Notes: generated by a model from the sequence alone, not told the origin. DNA of 64,000 nucleotides from Metabacillus idriensis (GCF_009674765.1 NZ_WKKF01000001.1:1550001-1614000); one strand, 5' to 3'. Numbered from the stretch's first letter, positions 52,463 to 62,000 are shown. Numbers and translations are program-made.

Positions 52463-53770
52463 TTATATCCCTCCCAGGTAACGTTTGTAATTCAGGACTG
52501 ATTTTGGATCTATTGCCGATTTAATTCCTTGAATAAGAAAGAAATAAGATGGCTTTTCTCCCCATACTTCCGTTTTGTGCCTCAATGCGTATGGCAGGTG
52601 CTTGATAATTGTATACCCGCCCAATTGAGCCGTGATTTGCTGAATACGCTCAATTGCATTCATTAAGTCATTGCTGCTTCCCCTCAGAATGACTTGACAT
52701 AAACCGTGTCCTAACCCTCCATGAGCTTCTATCGACACTGACTTATGCATACCGGCACATTCCTTCACAATTTGGAAAACATCCAGATTTTTGACGCCGA
52801 TTTTCAAGGCTGCTTCAGTAACTGAACCAGGCTTTGAGCGGACCCCGTTTGGTGCTGTCTTATAAAACGCATCCCAGAATAATTCTGCTTCCGCTTGAGG
52901 CAGCAGAGAAAACAGTGTACCCTCCGGCACGATGCTTTTGACAAATTCTTCCTGATAGCGGACTGAGGGTTCAAAATCTTCAAAACCGATTGCAAGCGTA
53001 TACATTTCTTTATTTGTTAAACGTTTAGATAAGGCCGGACTCAAAAGTTCTAACGCGATTGGCTCCATCATGGAATCCAGCAGATTGATAACGAACAACC
53101 TCATTTCTTCCTGAAGTTCAATAGGAAAAGATAAAAGAATGAGGCTTTCATATTTTGGAATGGGTCTAAGCTTCAACGTGATTTCTGTCACAACTCCAAG
53201 TGTGCCCATTGATCCTATAAAAAGCTTATTCATATCATAGCCGGCAACGTTTTTAACTACTTTTCCCCCTGAGCGAATGACCTGACCGTCAGGATAAACG
53301 ATTCTAAGGCCAATAACTGAATCTCTTGAAGATCCGTAGCCGAGCCTCTTGGGACCGCTTTCATTAGATGCGATAATCCCTCCGATCGTGGAATACTCTG
53401 GCCAAGCCGGATCGAGTGAAACTTTTTGACTATGTTTTGCTAAATAATCCTGAAGCTCTTTAAACGTTGTTCCTGCTTTGACGGTTACTGTCATATCTCC
53501 GGGAATATGCTCTGTTATTCCCGTGTAATGAGCCAGGGACAACTGGATATCTGCATATTCTGTTAATCCTCCATATCCGCGCTTTGTCCCGCCGCCGATT
53601 ATGGAAACTTTTTTGCCATTTTGATCAGCAAATTTAAGGACTTGTGTGATTTCCTCTTCTGTAGTCGGGAACACAGTCATTTCGCCATTATTTCCGAGCA
53701 AGTGATTTGTCTGACCCTCCGTTTTTACTTTTTCTTCAGGTAAAAGTGAGATTAATTCTGTCAGAATCAA
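52463..53770 (-). CDS. glcE: Glycolate oxidase subunit GlcE (FAD-binding)
   Basis: GlcE is the second FAD-fold subunit of glycolate oxidase. The 435-residue protein has the PCMH FAD domain with KKVSIIGGGTKRGYGGLTEY and GGIIASNESGPKRLGYGSSR, VIRSGGKVVKNVAGYDMNKL and the C-terminal cap. GGAGGTGGAG supports a TTG start at 53770. The alternative upstream start at 53824 would place the probable operator (53787-53803) inside the gene. It opens the glcE-glcF-glcD operon. Confidence 0.9.
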   Translation of the reverse strand: MILTELISLLPEEKVKTEGQTNHLLGNNGEMTVFPTTEEEITQVLKFADQNGKKVSIIGGGTKRGYGGLTEYADIQLSLAHYTGITEHIPGDMTVTVKAGTTFKELQDYLAKHSQKVSLDPAWPEYSTIGGIIASNESGPKRLGYGSSRDSVIGLRIVYPDGQVIRSGGKVVKNVAGYDMNKLFIGSMGTLGVVTEITLKLRPIPKYESLILLSFPIELQEEMRLFVINLLDSMMEPIALELLSPALSKRLTNKEMYTLAIGFEDFEPSVRYQEEFVKSIVPEGTLFSLLPQAEAELFWDAFYKTAPNGVRSKPGSVTEAALKIGVKNLDVFQIVKECAGMHKSVSIEAHGGLGHGLCQVILRGSSNDLMNAIERIQQITAQLGGYTIIKHLPYALRHKTEVWGEKPSYFFLIQGIKSAIDPKSVLNYKRYLGGI

Positions 53771-53786
53771 AACTCCACCTCCAATT

Positions 53787-53803
53787 GTTTTGTAATAACA
53801 AAC
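53787..53803 (-). promoter_or_regulatory. Candidate FCD-GntR operator upstream of glcE
   Basis: GTTTTGTAATAACAAAC lies just ahead of the glcE ribosome site and about 30 bases from the regulator gene's stop. It is the exact complement of the site in the malate synthase promoter. Confidence 0.65.
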
Positions 53804-53830
53804 GCTGTTTTGCTTTATTTTCAAAAAAAT

Positions 53831-54523
53831 TCAGTTATTCTGCTGAAGACTCTTGTGAAGAATGGATTCTACGAACGTTAAATGCTGCAGCATGTATTCG
53901 TTTGATTGATTGGGTGTACCGGAAGAAATGCTTTCGAAGATGCGCTCATGATGTTCTGCAATAATTTCTATCGCCTCTGTATCACGTTTGATAAACTGGT
54001 GAAAATCAATCATTGCATGTTTAATCGTGGTGGATATGACTTGTACAAACTGAATCAGCAGTGCATTGCCGGTTGCTTTGGCAATGGATAAGTGAAACTG
54101 ATAATCATCTTCCCAAGGGGCATCAGTCTGGGTTGATAAGATGATCTTCATTCGCTTAAGATCATTTTCGGAGCGATTGCATGCAGCCATTTCAGCCATG
54201 CCCGTTTCAACGATTTTTCTTACTTGAAAAAGCTCGGTAATATCATTTGCATTTGGGAGCATGACAGCATGGCTGAAAATTTTTCTTGAATCAAACTTAC
54301 TGACATACGTGCCCTCACCCTGTTTCACTATTACAAGACCTTTTCCTTTTAAAACTGTGATGGCATCGCGGACGGCTGATCGTCCTGCTCCAAACATCTC
54401 GCAAAGCTCTCTTACTGAAGGAAGCTTTTCGCCAGCAGGAATCGAGCCGTCCAAAATCATTTTCTCAATCTGCTCGCTGATCGTATCTGAAACTTTCTTG
54501 GTTGAAATTTTTTCTATTAGCAC
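53831..54523 (-). CDS. FCD-domain GntR-family regulator (GlcC/LutR/PdhR type)
   Basis: The 230-residue protein has an N-terminal GntR winged helix (about 1-75; KLPSVRELCEMFGAGRSAVR) and a helical FCD effector domain with the metal-binding pattern (FQVRKIVETGMAE, DYQFHLSIAKATGN and later His residues, AEHHERIFE). Such proteins sense glycolate, lactate or similar acids. It lies immediately upstream of glcE on the same strand, so control of glycolate use is likely. Candidate operators are at 53787, 49544 and 44266. Confidence 0.88.
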   Translation of the reverse strand: MLIEKISTKKVSDTISEQIEKMILDGSIPAGEKLPSVRELCEMFGAGRSAVRDAITVLKGKGLVIVKQGEGTYVSKFDSRKIFSHAVMLPNANDITELFQVRKIVETGMAEMAACNRSENDLKRMKIILSTQTDAPWEDDYQFHLSIAKATGNALLIQFVQVISTTIKHAMIDFHQFIKRDTEAIEIIAEHHERIFESISSGTPNQSNEYMLQHLTFVESILHKSLQQNN

Positions 54524-54649
54524 TTATTCACAGCCTTTCTTTTCAGACATCACATATCTGACAAGTGATCTGTTATAGTTTCATTTAAACATGATGAACT
54601 TCATTTTTCAAATCATTTTTCGAAATTTATTAAATAATTCTGAAAATAA

Positions 54650-54677
54650 AATAAAAATAGCGGCGATCAGACCGCTA
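54650..54677 (-). terminator. Terminator of the oxidoreductase gene
   Basis: AGCGG and CCGCT form a short hairpin followed by ATTTTTATTTTATTTT on the minus strand. Confidence 0.65.
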
Positions 54678-54691
54678 AATCTTTGTTTCTA

Positions 54692-55711
54692 TTAAAATTG
54701 GTCCAGCACAATTTTCCCGATCGTTTTCCCGCTTTCTAATGATTGATGCGCTTTCTTAATGTTCTCGGCATTGATCGGTGATAGAGTTTGATTTAAGGTT
54801 GTTTTTAAAACACCATCATCTATCAGGCCGCTGATTTTGTTCAGCAGGATCTGCTGTTCTTGCATGTCGTCTGTTTGATACATGGCTCTTGTGAACATAA
54901 ATTCCCAGACGAATGTGACACTCTTGCTTTTTAACACATTCAAATCAAGAGGTTCCTTGTTTTCAACGATTGAACAAATTTTGCCCTGAGGCTTAATTAC
55001 TTCACTCATGCCAATCCAGTGCTGATCTGTGTTATTCAAACAAAAGATATAGTCCACTTCTGTGATTTGCCGTTTTTCAAGCTCTTCTTTCAAAGATTTA
55101 TGATGGTTTATGATATGATCGGCGCCATACTTCTCTGACCATGCTATCGTTTCAGGTCGTGATGCTGTTGCAATCACGTTCAAACCTGCCCATTTAGCAA
55201 GCTGTATCGCTATAGATCCCACTCCTCCTGCTCCGCCGATGATCAAAATCTGATTCCTTTTGTTTCGCTCTTTGTCAGCAGGATCAATCTTTAATCGATC
55301 GAACAGCCCTTCATATGCTGTAATCGCCGTCAGCGGAAGAGCTGCTGCTTCTGCATGAGTAATGGTTTTAGGCTTTTTCCCAACAATTCTTTCATCTACC
55401 AGATGATATTCGCTGTAAGTGCCTTGCCTCGTGATGCTGCCGGCATAAAACACTTCATCGCCTGGTCTAAAATCTGTACAATTCTCACCGGTTTCCACCA
55501 CTGTGCCGCTAGCATCCCAGCCGAGAATTTTTGGCTCATCCTCTACTTTTTCTTTAGGTGAACGCACTTTTGTATCAACAGGATTAATGGAAATGGCTTT
55601 AACTTGGACCAGCAGATCTTTTCCTGCAGCCACTGGTTTTTCCATTTCAATGTCGAGCAAGCTTTCTTCATCTTCGATTGGCAAATATTTATGCAGTCCG
55701 ATTGCTTTCAT
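54692..55711 (-). CDS. MDR-family NADPH:quinone/alkenal oxidoreductase-like protein
   Basis: The 339-residue medium-chain reductase has a GroES-like start (LLVQVKAISINPVDTKVR), ILGWDASGTVVETGENC, FRPGDEVFYAG and the Rossmann GGAGGVGSIAIQLAKWAGL. The catalytic-zinc ligands of true alcohol dehydrogenases are not evident, so it fits the zinc-free quinone/enone reductases sometimes named zinc-binding alcohol dehydrogenase family. Substrate unknown. GGGGAGG precedes the ATG; it is a separate unit with its own terminator. Confidence 0.85.
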   Translation of the reverse strand: MKAIGLHKYLPIEDEESLLDIEMEKPVAAGKDLLVQVKAISINPVDTKVRSPKEKVEDEPKILGWDASGTVVETGENCTDFRPGDEVFYAGSITRQGTYSEYHLVDERIVGKKPKTITHAEAAALPLTAITAYEGLFDRLKIDPADKERNKRNQILIIGGAGGVGSIAIQLAKWAGLNVIATASRPETIAWSEKYGADHIINHHKSLKEELEKRQITEVDYIFCLNNTDQHWIGMSEVIKPQGKICSIVENKEPLDLNVLKSKSVTFVWEFMFTRAMYQTDDMQEQQILLNKISGLIDDGVLKTTLNQTLSPINAENIKKAHQSLESGKTIGKIVLDQF

Positions 55712-55797
55712 GAATGATTCCTCCCCATCTTATTCTATTATTTAGTATGGGGAGAATAATCGGATAAATCAATTAAATCAACTTGGTTAAAATAAAA

Positions 55798-55827
55798 TAA
55801 ACGCCTAAATTCATAGGCGTTTTTGTA
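55798..55827. terminator. Bidirectional terminator after the sugar operon
   Basis: AAACGCCTA pairs perfectly with TAGGCGTTT, with T-rich tails on both strands. It lies just after the last gene of the ABC-transporter operon. Confidence 0.8.
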
Positions 55828-55838
55828 AACTGATTTAC

Positions 55839-56924
55839 TTAAACAAATACGGGAACCTTAATATCTACTTCTTTACCCAGCGCAGAGGAACGGAGCACTC
55901 CGTCAATAATTGCCTGGTTAAGTAAGATTTGCTCTGCCGGGATTGGAGCTGGACGATTTTCTTTTATGGCTGACACAAAATCTCTTACTTTTTCATGGAA
56001 AATATCAATTTTATGATCAATGACTGGAACCTGCGTTTCTGAATGCTGTCCGACAATATCGTGAAAGAGTGAAATACTACCAATGCCGCCGTCCCAGACC
56101 CCGCTCCAAGGTCCTTGTCCTGCAGGTGTCAGCTTTAGTCCTGCGTCCGTACCTAGAAAAATGGTAGGTCCTAAGGAATCCATGTGCATCGCCCATGAAA
56201 TTTTAAAATTCAGCACCTTTCCTCCTTCTAAGCGAACCATCGCCACTCCAAAGTCTTCTACTTCAAACCTGGCTGCTTCATGATGATACAGAGGATTCTT
56301 GCCAAAATGACTGGATGTATAGGCTGAAACCGTTAAAGGCTTAGGGTAATTCAATGCATTTAAAGCCAAGTCCAGGGAATAACAGCCAATATCCGCCATT
56401 GCACCAGCCCCTGCCAGCTCCTTATTTATGAAAGTTCCCCCTGGCATCCCCCTTCTTCTCCCCCCGCCGGTTTGAATATAATAAACATCTCCAAGCTGTC
56501 CGGATTGAACAATTTCTTTAATCGTTTTCATATTTGGATCATATCTTGGCTGAAATCCCACCGTCAGCATTTTTCCAGTGCGACGTGATGTCTCAACCAT
56601 TTCAACCGCTTGTTCTAAAGTAACTGCCAGCGGTTTTTCTACTAGTACATGTTTATCTGCAAGCAATGAATCAATACTGGTTCTGTGGTGAGTGACATTT
56701 GGCGTACAGACACTTACACCATCTAAATCAAGTTCAAGCAATTCCAGATGACTGTCGAATGCCTGGGCATTGCGAATTCCCAGCTGTTCGATAAATTCCT
56801 TTGCTTTTCCGGGAACGACGTCTGCAACCGCGGCAATCGTGACATCCTTCATTTGCAGATAAGCTTTAGCATGTACTGCAGCAATTCCTCCGCTTCCAAT
56901 AATTCCAATTTTAATGTTTGACAT
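55839..56924 (-). CDS. Gfo/Idh/MocA-family oxidoreductase 1
   Basis: These NAD(P)-linked enzymes oxidise or reduce sugars and cyclitols. The 361-residue protein starts with the Rossmann IKIGIIGSGGIAAVHAKAYL and has the catalytic E-K-P motif (HVLVEKPLAVTLEQAVEMVE), RYDPNMKTIKEIV and the sugar-side DIGCYSLDLALNAL with conserved Asp/Tyr. The ATG at 56924 follows CAGGAGG and overlaps the isomerase gene by 14 bases; a longer frame up to 57071 is not used. Last gene of the ABC operon. Confidence 0.88.
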   Translation of the reverse strand: MSNIKIGIIGSGGIAAVHAKAYLQMKDVTIAAVADVVPGKAKEFIEQLGIRNAQAFDSHLELLELDLDGVSVCTPNVTHHRTSIDSLLADKHVLVEKPLAVTLEQAVEMVETSRRTGKMLTVGFQPRYDPNMKTIKEIVQSGQLGDVYYIQTGGGRRRGMPGGTFINKELAGAGAMADIGCYSLDLALNALNYPKPLTVSAYTSSHFGKNPLYHHEAARFEVEDFGVAMVRLEGGKVLNFKISWAMHMDSLGPTIFLGTDAGLKLTPAGQGPWSGVWDGGIGSISLFHDIVGQHSETQVPVIDHKIDIFHEKVRDFVSAIKENRPAPIPAEQILLNQAIIDGVLRSSALGKEVDIKVPVFV

Positions 56925-57825
56925 CCGCAATTCCTCCTGATTTCTTTTTATGAAAAACCGACTGAAGAAAATCTTTTGCATGCTTAATACCTTCTTGTTC
57001 AGAAGCAAGATTGCCCCAATAATGATGATCCTCAAGTTCAATGCTGATTGGACCTTTATACCCGAGCGCATCTAATCTGACAGCAACCTTTCTCCAGTCA
57101 ACCTCCCCATGACCAGGAATGGTATAGCGCCATGCTCCTTCGGAAAAGTCATACTTAGAATCGAATGCGCCAGGCAAATGGCCTAATTCATATTGTTCCT
57201 CTTTAAGCAGCGCTGTATCTTTTCCATGGCAGTAAAGAATTTTTTCACCAAACTCATCAAGAAACCGAAGATAATCAATGCCAAGTCTTACTAAATGAGA
57301 GGGATCATAATTCACACCGAAATGCTTGGATGGCACCTCACCAAACATATATCTGAGCACCTCTGGAGTCGTTCCAAGCGTTGGATACGCAGGTGCAGGA
57401 CCAGGCCAGCCTTCAAGTGCCAGAAAAAGATTGTTTCTCTCAGCAAGCCCGACCACCTCAGGAAATGTTTCTTTCCATATTTCTAAGCTTCTTTTTTTAG
57501 GGATCAGGCTGTTTTCCGGCACAAGACACATGAAAATCACCTTGCCTCCCAATGCTGAAACTTGTTCAAACTGTTCCTTTAAAGATAGTACTGCATTCCA
57601 GCGTTTCCCCTCATCCTCACTTAAAAGATCCGTGTTGCCAACACATCCTTTTCCATCAATCGATCCAATATCTATTTGATAGTTTGCTAATATCTTTTTA
57701 ACAGACTCGTCCAAGTTAGGAAGGTCAAGCACCTTAATCCCATTTTCATTCGCCCATTTTGCTGTGTATTCAATTCCTTCTTTTCCGAAATACGGAGGAA
57801 TCCTCATGCCGATTTTATTGTTCAT
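56911..57825 (-). CDS. Sugar phosphate isomerase/epimerase (xylose isomerase-like TIM barrel)
   Basis: The 304-residue TIM-barrel protein of the AP endonuclease 2/xylose isomerase-like superfamily has conserved metal-ligand regions: LALEGWPGP (Glu), HFGVNYDPSHLVRLG (Asp-Pro-Ser-His), ILYCHGKDTAL (His), GHGEVDWRKV and ISIELEDHHYWG (Glu). Members isomerise or dehydrate sugars and inosose. Between two dehydrogenases it probably handles the oxidised sugar or cyclitol they make. The substrate is not known. Confidence 0.85.
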   Translation of the reverse strand: MNNKIGMRIPPYFGKEGIEYTAKWANENGIKVLDLPNLDESVKKILANYQIDIGSIDGKGCVGNTDLLSEDEGKRWNAVLSLKEQFEQVSALGGKVIFMCLVPENSLIPKKRSLEIWKETFPEVVGLAERNNLFLALEGWPGPAPAYPTLGTTPEVLRYMFGEVPSKHFGVNYDPSHLVRLGIDYLRFLDEFGEKILYCHGKDTALLKEEQYELGHLPGAFDSKYDFSEGAWRYTIPGHGEVDWRKVAVRLDALGYKGPISIELEDHHYWGNLASEQEGIKHAKDFLQSVFHKKKSGGIADVKH

Positions 57826-57834
57826 ATTTTTCCC

Positions 57835-58818
57835 TCACAGTCTCTTAGAATGATAGTCAATTTGTGATTTTTCACTGGCACCTTCATAAATGGCTTTTGT
57901 AAAATGCAAAACCTGAACAGCAAATTCGCCGGGCACTTGAACCTCTTCAATTCCAGTAATGGCCCTGATGAAGCTTTTATCAGTGTTTGTTTTCGCAGCG
58001 TCAATGCTTTGTATTTCCGGGGCTTCCCCGTTTTTGACTAGTGAAACCTGTCCATTCTCGCAGAAGATGGCTCCTTTATCGCCCAAAAATGAATATGTTT
58101 CATGCCAGCATGGTGACATTCCAGCGATCGTGATTGTTCCCATCACGTTTTGTGTGTATTTGACTGTTGTAAATGAATCAATATCAACTTCTGTTCCGCG
58201 CTGATGAATAAATGATTTTGTTTCAACCGGTGTAAGTCCAGTAATCCATAGAATAGAATCTAAAATATGACTGCCTGAATCAAACAGCATGCCGCCGCCT
58301 GACAAGGCTGGGTTCTGTCTCCATGTACCGGCTGACAAGTAAATCCAATCCTGATAAAGAGATGCATTTACACTAGTAAGTGTGCCGATTTGATTTTCTT
58401 CGATCAGCTTTTTTATATGAAGAAATTCAGGCTGATAATGACGCTGGTACGAGATTTGCAGCACGCATTTTCTCTCTTTGGATAGTTCAATCAATTCTTC
58501 CGCTTCGAAGACAGAACATACCATTGGCTTCTCAAGCAATACGTGACAGCCTTTTAAAAGAGCAGCTTTGGCATGCTTGTAATGAAGCGTATGCGGAGAG
58601 CAAATAATCACTCCTTCTACTTCAGATCGATTCAGCATTTCTTCAAAATCATCAAATTCCAAAGCTTCAATCTCATGAGTTTGCAGGAAACTGCGCCTGC
58701 TTTCAGGATTCGGGTCGGCAATTGCTGTGATAAGGACATTCTCTAATTCTTTTAAATGTGAGGCATGGTAATGGGCAATTCCTCCAGAGCCTATAAAACC
58801 AATTCTGATCTTTTCCAC
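57835..58818 (-). CDS. Gfo/Idh/MocA-family oxidoreductase 2
   Basis: The 327-residue protein has IRIGFIGSGGIAHYHASHLK, the catalytic HVLLEKPMVCSVFEAEEL, and GGGMLFDSGSHILDSILWI in the C-terminal barrel, where the conserved His/Asp sit. It is a paralogue of the enzyme at 55839. The start is GTG at 58818 behind ACAGGAG. It links the transporter genes to the isomerase gene within the operon. Confidence 0.87.
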   Translation of the reverse strand: MEKIRIGFIGSGGIAHYHASHLKELENVLITAIADPNPESRRSFLQTHEIEALEFDDFEEMLNRSEVEGVIICSPHTLHYKHAKAALLKGCHVLLEKPMVCSVFEAEELIELSKERKCVLQISYQRHYQPEFLHIKKLIEENQIGTLTSVNASLYQDWIYLSAGTWRQNPALSGGGMLFDSGSHILDSILWITGLTPVETKSFIHQRGTEVDIDSFTTVKYTQNVMGTITIAGMSPCWHETYSFLGDKGAIFCENGQVSLVKNGEAPEIQSIDAAKTNTDKSFIRAITGIEEVQVPGEFAVQVLHFTKAIYEGASEKSQIDYHSKRL

Positions 58819-58834
58819 GCGGATTCATCTCCTG

Positions 58835-59662
58835 TCATCCTTTTATACCGCTGAACGTAATGCCTTTAATAAACGTTTTTTGCAGGAAAAAGAATAAGAT
58901 AATGATAGGAAGCGTCATTAATGTTGAGACTGCCATCATCAATCCCCATTCTGTTCCTCTTTGGCTCTGAAATTGCTGCAGGCCTAAGGAAAGGGTGTAA
59001 GATGTTTCGTCAGTCAGATAAAGCAGCGGTCCTAAAAAGTCGGTCCAGCTTCCCATAAATTGAAACAGACCTACTGCAAGCACTGCTGGTTTTGCAAGCG
59101 GAAGCATAATCTGCCAGTAAATGCGAAATTCTCCTGCACCATCAATTCTCGCTGCATCCATTAACGTATCAGGCAATCCGAGAAAGAATTGCCGCAGTAA
59201 AAAGATGTAGAAAGGAACACCGAAAAAAACAGGTACAATCAGCGGGAGAGGGCTGCCAACCCAGCCAAGTTTTTCAAATAGGATGAACAGGGGAATCATT
59301 GTAACTTGTCCAGGGATCATCATGACGGCAATGGTCACTATGAATAAAGCATTGCTGCCTTTAAATTTTAATTTCGCAAAACCGTAAGCTACCAAAGGGC
59401 ACGTGATAACAGCACCGATTGTGCTGAAAACGGTAATCACAACTGTATTTTTCAAATAGCTGAAAAAAGGAATATATTCTACAGCCTCCTGATAATTGCT
59501 CCATTTAAAAGGGGTTGGAATCCATTCAGGAGGAAACGAAAAAATTTGCGTTTGATCTTTTAACGAAGTAGACAGCATCCAGAAAAACGGAACTAAAAAG
59601 AGAATCGAAATCAGAATCAGAAATGCATGTGCAAAAATACGGTTTGAAGTTTTTGTTTTCAT
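58835..59662 (-). CDS. Carbohydrate ABC transporter permease (MalG/AraQ type)
   Basis: The 275-residue inner-membrane subunit has six helices and the EAA loop LPDTLMDAARIDGAGEFRIY followed by WQIMLPLAKPA, which contacts the ATPase. It starts LVPFFWMLSTSLK, typical of the MalG class. The ATG at 59662 follows TAAGGAGGG and overlaps nothing; the preceding permease ends 11 bases upstream. The window has no ATPase gene for this system. Confidence 0.92.
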   Translation of the reverse strand: MKTKTSNRIFAHAFLILISILFLVPFFWMLSTSLKDQTQIFSFPPEWIPTPFKWSNYQEAVEYIPFFSYLKNTVVITVFSTIGAVITCPLVAYGFAKLKFKGSNALFIVTIAVMMIPGQVTMIPLFILFEKLGWVGSPLPLIVPVFFGVPFYIFLLRQFFLGLPDTLMDAARIDGAGEFRIYWQIMLPLAKPAVLAVGLFQFMGSWTDFLGPLLYLTDETSYTLSLGLQQFQSQRGTEWGLMMAVSTLMTLPIIILFFFLQKTFIKGITFSGIKG

Positions 59663-59673
59663 CGTATCCCTCC

Positions 59674-60618
59674 TTATTTCCCTTGATAATGAACCCACCT
59701 TTTAGATGTAGAAAAGATAACGGCTGTTAAGATCATAATGATGGCAAAAAGGATCCAAGCCATTGCTGAGGCATAGCCCATTTTGAAGAATTTAAATCCA
59801 TTGTCATATAAATACATGACATAAAACGTTAAGGAATTTGCGGGAGTACCCTGTCCGCCTGTAAGCGCGTATGGCAAGGCAAACTGCTGAAATGCGCCAA
59901 TGACACCCATTACGAGGTTAAAAAAGATAACAGGAGTTAACAATGGCAAGGTAATATGAAACGTTTTCTGAAGCCAATTTGCCCCATCCACTTCAGCAGC
60001 ATCATAGTAATCTTCAGATATATCCGTAAGACCTGCCAAATAGATAACAACTGCCTGTCCGATGCCCCAAAGCGACATCATAACGATAGAAGGCTTAGAC
60101 CAGGTTTCACTGCCTAACCATGCGGGACCTTGAATTCCCAGAAGATCCAGCATTCCATTGACTAACCCAAACTGCGGGTTTAAGAGCCACATCCAAAGTA
60201 CGGCAAGTGCAACCTGAGGCACTAGTGTCGGCAAGAAGAAAATCGTGCGGTAAACTGTCATCCCTTTTACCTTTAAGTTCAAAATCATCGCCAGACATAC
60301 ACCAAATATGATGCTTAGCGGAACATAAAAGACTGCGAAATAGATGGTATTTGAAACAGACTTCCAAAAAAGATCATCACTCATCAGCTCTTTATAATTC
60401 TGCATTCCCACAAACTCTCCGGGCTGAAGGATGCTATATGTTGTGAAACTGAAATAGATGGATGAAATTAATGGAAAGGCATAAAAAATAATAAGTCCTA
60501 TAATCCAAGGTGTTACAAATAACAAACCGTATAAGGAAGTTTTGTTTCTCCAAACTTTCTTTTTTGTGACAGGAACCTCTTTTATTGTGGCTGAGTTCTT
60601 TAGAACTGGCTGCTGCAT
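59674..60618 (-). CDS. Carbohydrate ABC transporter permease (MalF/AraP/UgpA type)
   Basis: The 314-residue permease has six helices, the family start LLFVTPWIIGLIIFYAFPL and the EAA loop DYYDAAEVDGANWLQKTFHI followed by TLPLLTPV. Together with the MalG-type protein it makes the membrane channel for the sugar bound by the lipoprotein encoded just upstream. AAGGAGG precedes the ATG. Confidence 0.93.
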   Translation of the reverse strand: MQQPVLKNSATIKEVPVTKKKVWRNKTSLYGLLFVTPWIIGLIIFYAFPLISSIYFSFTTYSILQPGEFVGMQNYKELMSDDLFWKSVSNTIYFAVFYVPLSIIFGVCLAMILNLKVKGMTVYRTIFFLPTLVPQVALAVLWMWLLNPQFGLVNGMLDLLGIQGPAWLGSETWSKPSIVMMSLWGIGQAVVIYLAGLTDISEDYYDAAEVDGANWLQKTFHITLPLLTPVIFFNLVMGVIGAFQQFALPYALTGGQGTPANSLTFYVMYLYDNGFKFFKMGYASAMAWILFAIIMILTAVIFSTSKRWVHYQGK

Positions 60619-60680
60619 GAAAACATACCTCCTTTAGTTTTGTTTCAGGGATTCCCCAATTGGAGAATCCCCTTGCAGCC

Positions 60681-61964
60681 CTACTTTAAAGATTTCTCTA
60701 CTTTTTCATTCACTTTTTTCAGAAGTTCCTCAGGGGTTCCGTTGCCTCTAGTAGCATTTTCAACAGCACTTGCGAGTTCATTCCAATATAAGCTTCCTTG
60801 TGTCATAACAGGTCTGTGATTACTTGAAGGCAATATCTCAACAAATTCTTTAAGAATCGGATCATCCTTGTACCCTAATTCCTCATTTACAGAATCAATA
60901 ATTGAAAAGTCTTTAGCAATTCCGCTGAAGATTTTTTGTCCTTCTTCTCCGCTGAAGAACTTAAGAAATTCCCAGGCAGCTTCTTTTTCTTTCGCACCTT
61001 TAGGAATGACAACGGACCAGCCGCCAGACCAGGTTGAGTAATTATCTCCTGTAGGCGTAGGGATAGGGAAAACACCATACTCTAAATCCGGCTTAAATTT
61101 ATTGATGGCAGACACAGTCCAAGGACCGCTTACTTTCATGCTGATTTGTTCTGTTAAGAATGGATCCATTGCACCAGTGCCTTGAGAATTTGTGAAAGCT
61201 GTAATGTCCTCGATATTGTATTTTTTAGCGTAATCTGCGATCCACTTCAACGCTTCAACATTTTTAGGATCATCAGCCGTTACTTCCTGTGTGTCAGGAT
61301 TATAAAAATCTCCTCCAAATGCCCAGCCCCAGCCGTAGAACCAGCCTTGGTCAAGCCATGGAATAAAGCCGATCTGAGAGAATCTTTTTCCTTTTTTTAT
61401 CGTTAATTTTTCTGCTGCTTCTTCAAGTTCTGCAATGGTCTTAGGAGGATTTTCTGGATCGAGTCCAGCTTTTTCGAAATGTTTTTTGTTGTAGTAAACT
61501 AAGCGGGAATCTGTCGTTGTGGGTAATCCGTAAAGTTTATCTTCGAAGGTTGCTTCCTCCCATGCGAATGGGTAGAAATTTTCTTTGGAAATCTTATCTT
61601 TCTTGGCGAGATCACTCAAGTCTTCAAGCGAGCCTTGTGCGGCCCAGGATGCAATCTCAAATCTGTCGAAGTAGGCGACATCTGGAGGATTTCCGCCCGC
61701 AATGGATGAAAGCAATTTTTCGTTGGAGCCTTCGCCTTGATTTGCAATATATACCGATTTCACTTTAATATCAGGGTTTTCTTTTTCAAAAGCTTTTACA
61801 ACTTCTTTTACCGCATCACCAGTAATATCTGTCATTGGATGCCAAAATGTTATCGTTGTCTTGCCATCAGCACTTTCCTTGGTTGATGCTGAATCAGAAC
61901 TGCAGCCGGACAAAAGGAGTAAAAATGAAATAGCTACTAAAAAAATACTTTTCAAATGCCTCAT
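60681..61964 (-). CDS. Extracellular sugar-binding lipoprotein of an ABC transporter
   Basis: The 427-residue precursor has a lipoprotein signal (MRHLKSIFLVAISFLLLLSG followed by C-S-S-D, lipid on Cys21) and a family 1 solute-binding fold: TITFWHPMTDITGDAVKEVV, AGGNPPDVAYFDRFEI, the central hinge LYGLPTTTDSRLVYYN and WSGGWSVVIPKGAKEKEAAW. It is the first gene of the operon and sets its sugar specificity, which cannot be told here. Upstream lie a cre box and a GntR-like element. Confidence 0.93.
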   Translation of the reverse strand: MRHLKSIFLVAISFLLLLSGCSSDSASTKESADGKTTITFWHPMTDITGDAVKEVVKAFEKENPDIKVKSVYIANQGEGSNEKLLSSIAGGNPPDVAYFDRFEIASWAAQGSLEDLSDLAKKDKISKENFYPFAWEEATFEDKLYGLPTTTDSRLVYYNKKHFEKAGLDPENPPKTIAELEEAAEKLTIKKGKRFSQIGFIPWLDQGWFYGWGWAFGGDFYNPDTQEVTADDPKNVEALKWIADYAKKYNIEDITAFTNSQGTGAMDPFLTEQISMKVSGPWTVSAINKFKPDLEYGVFPIPTPTGDNYSTWSGGWSVVIPKGAKEKEAAWEFLKFFSGEEGQKIFSGIAKDFSIIDSVNEELGYKDDPILKEFVEILPSSNHRPVMTQGSLYWNELASAVENATRGNGTPEELLKKVNEKVEKSLK

Positions 61965-62000
61965 GAAAAATCCCCCTCTATTCTTTTAATGGAAAAACAA

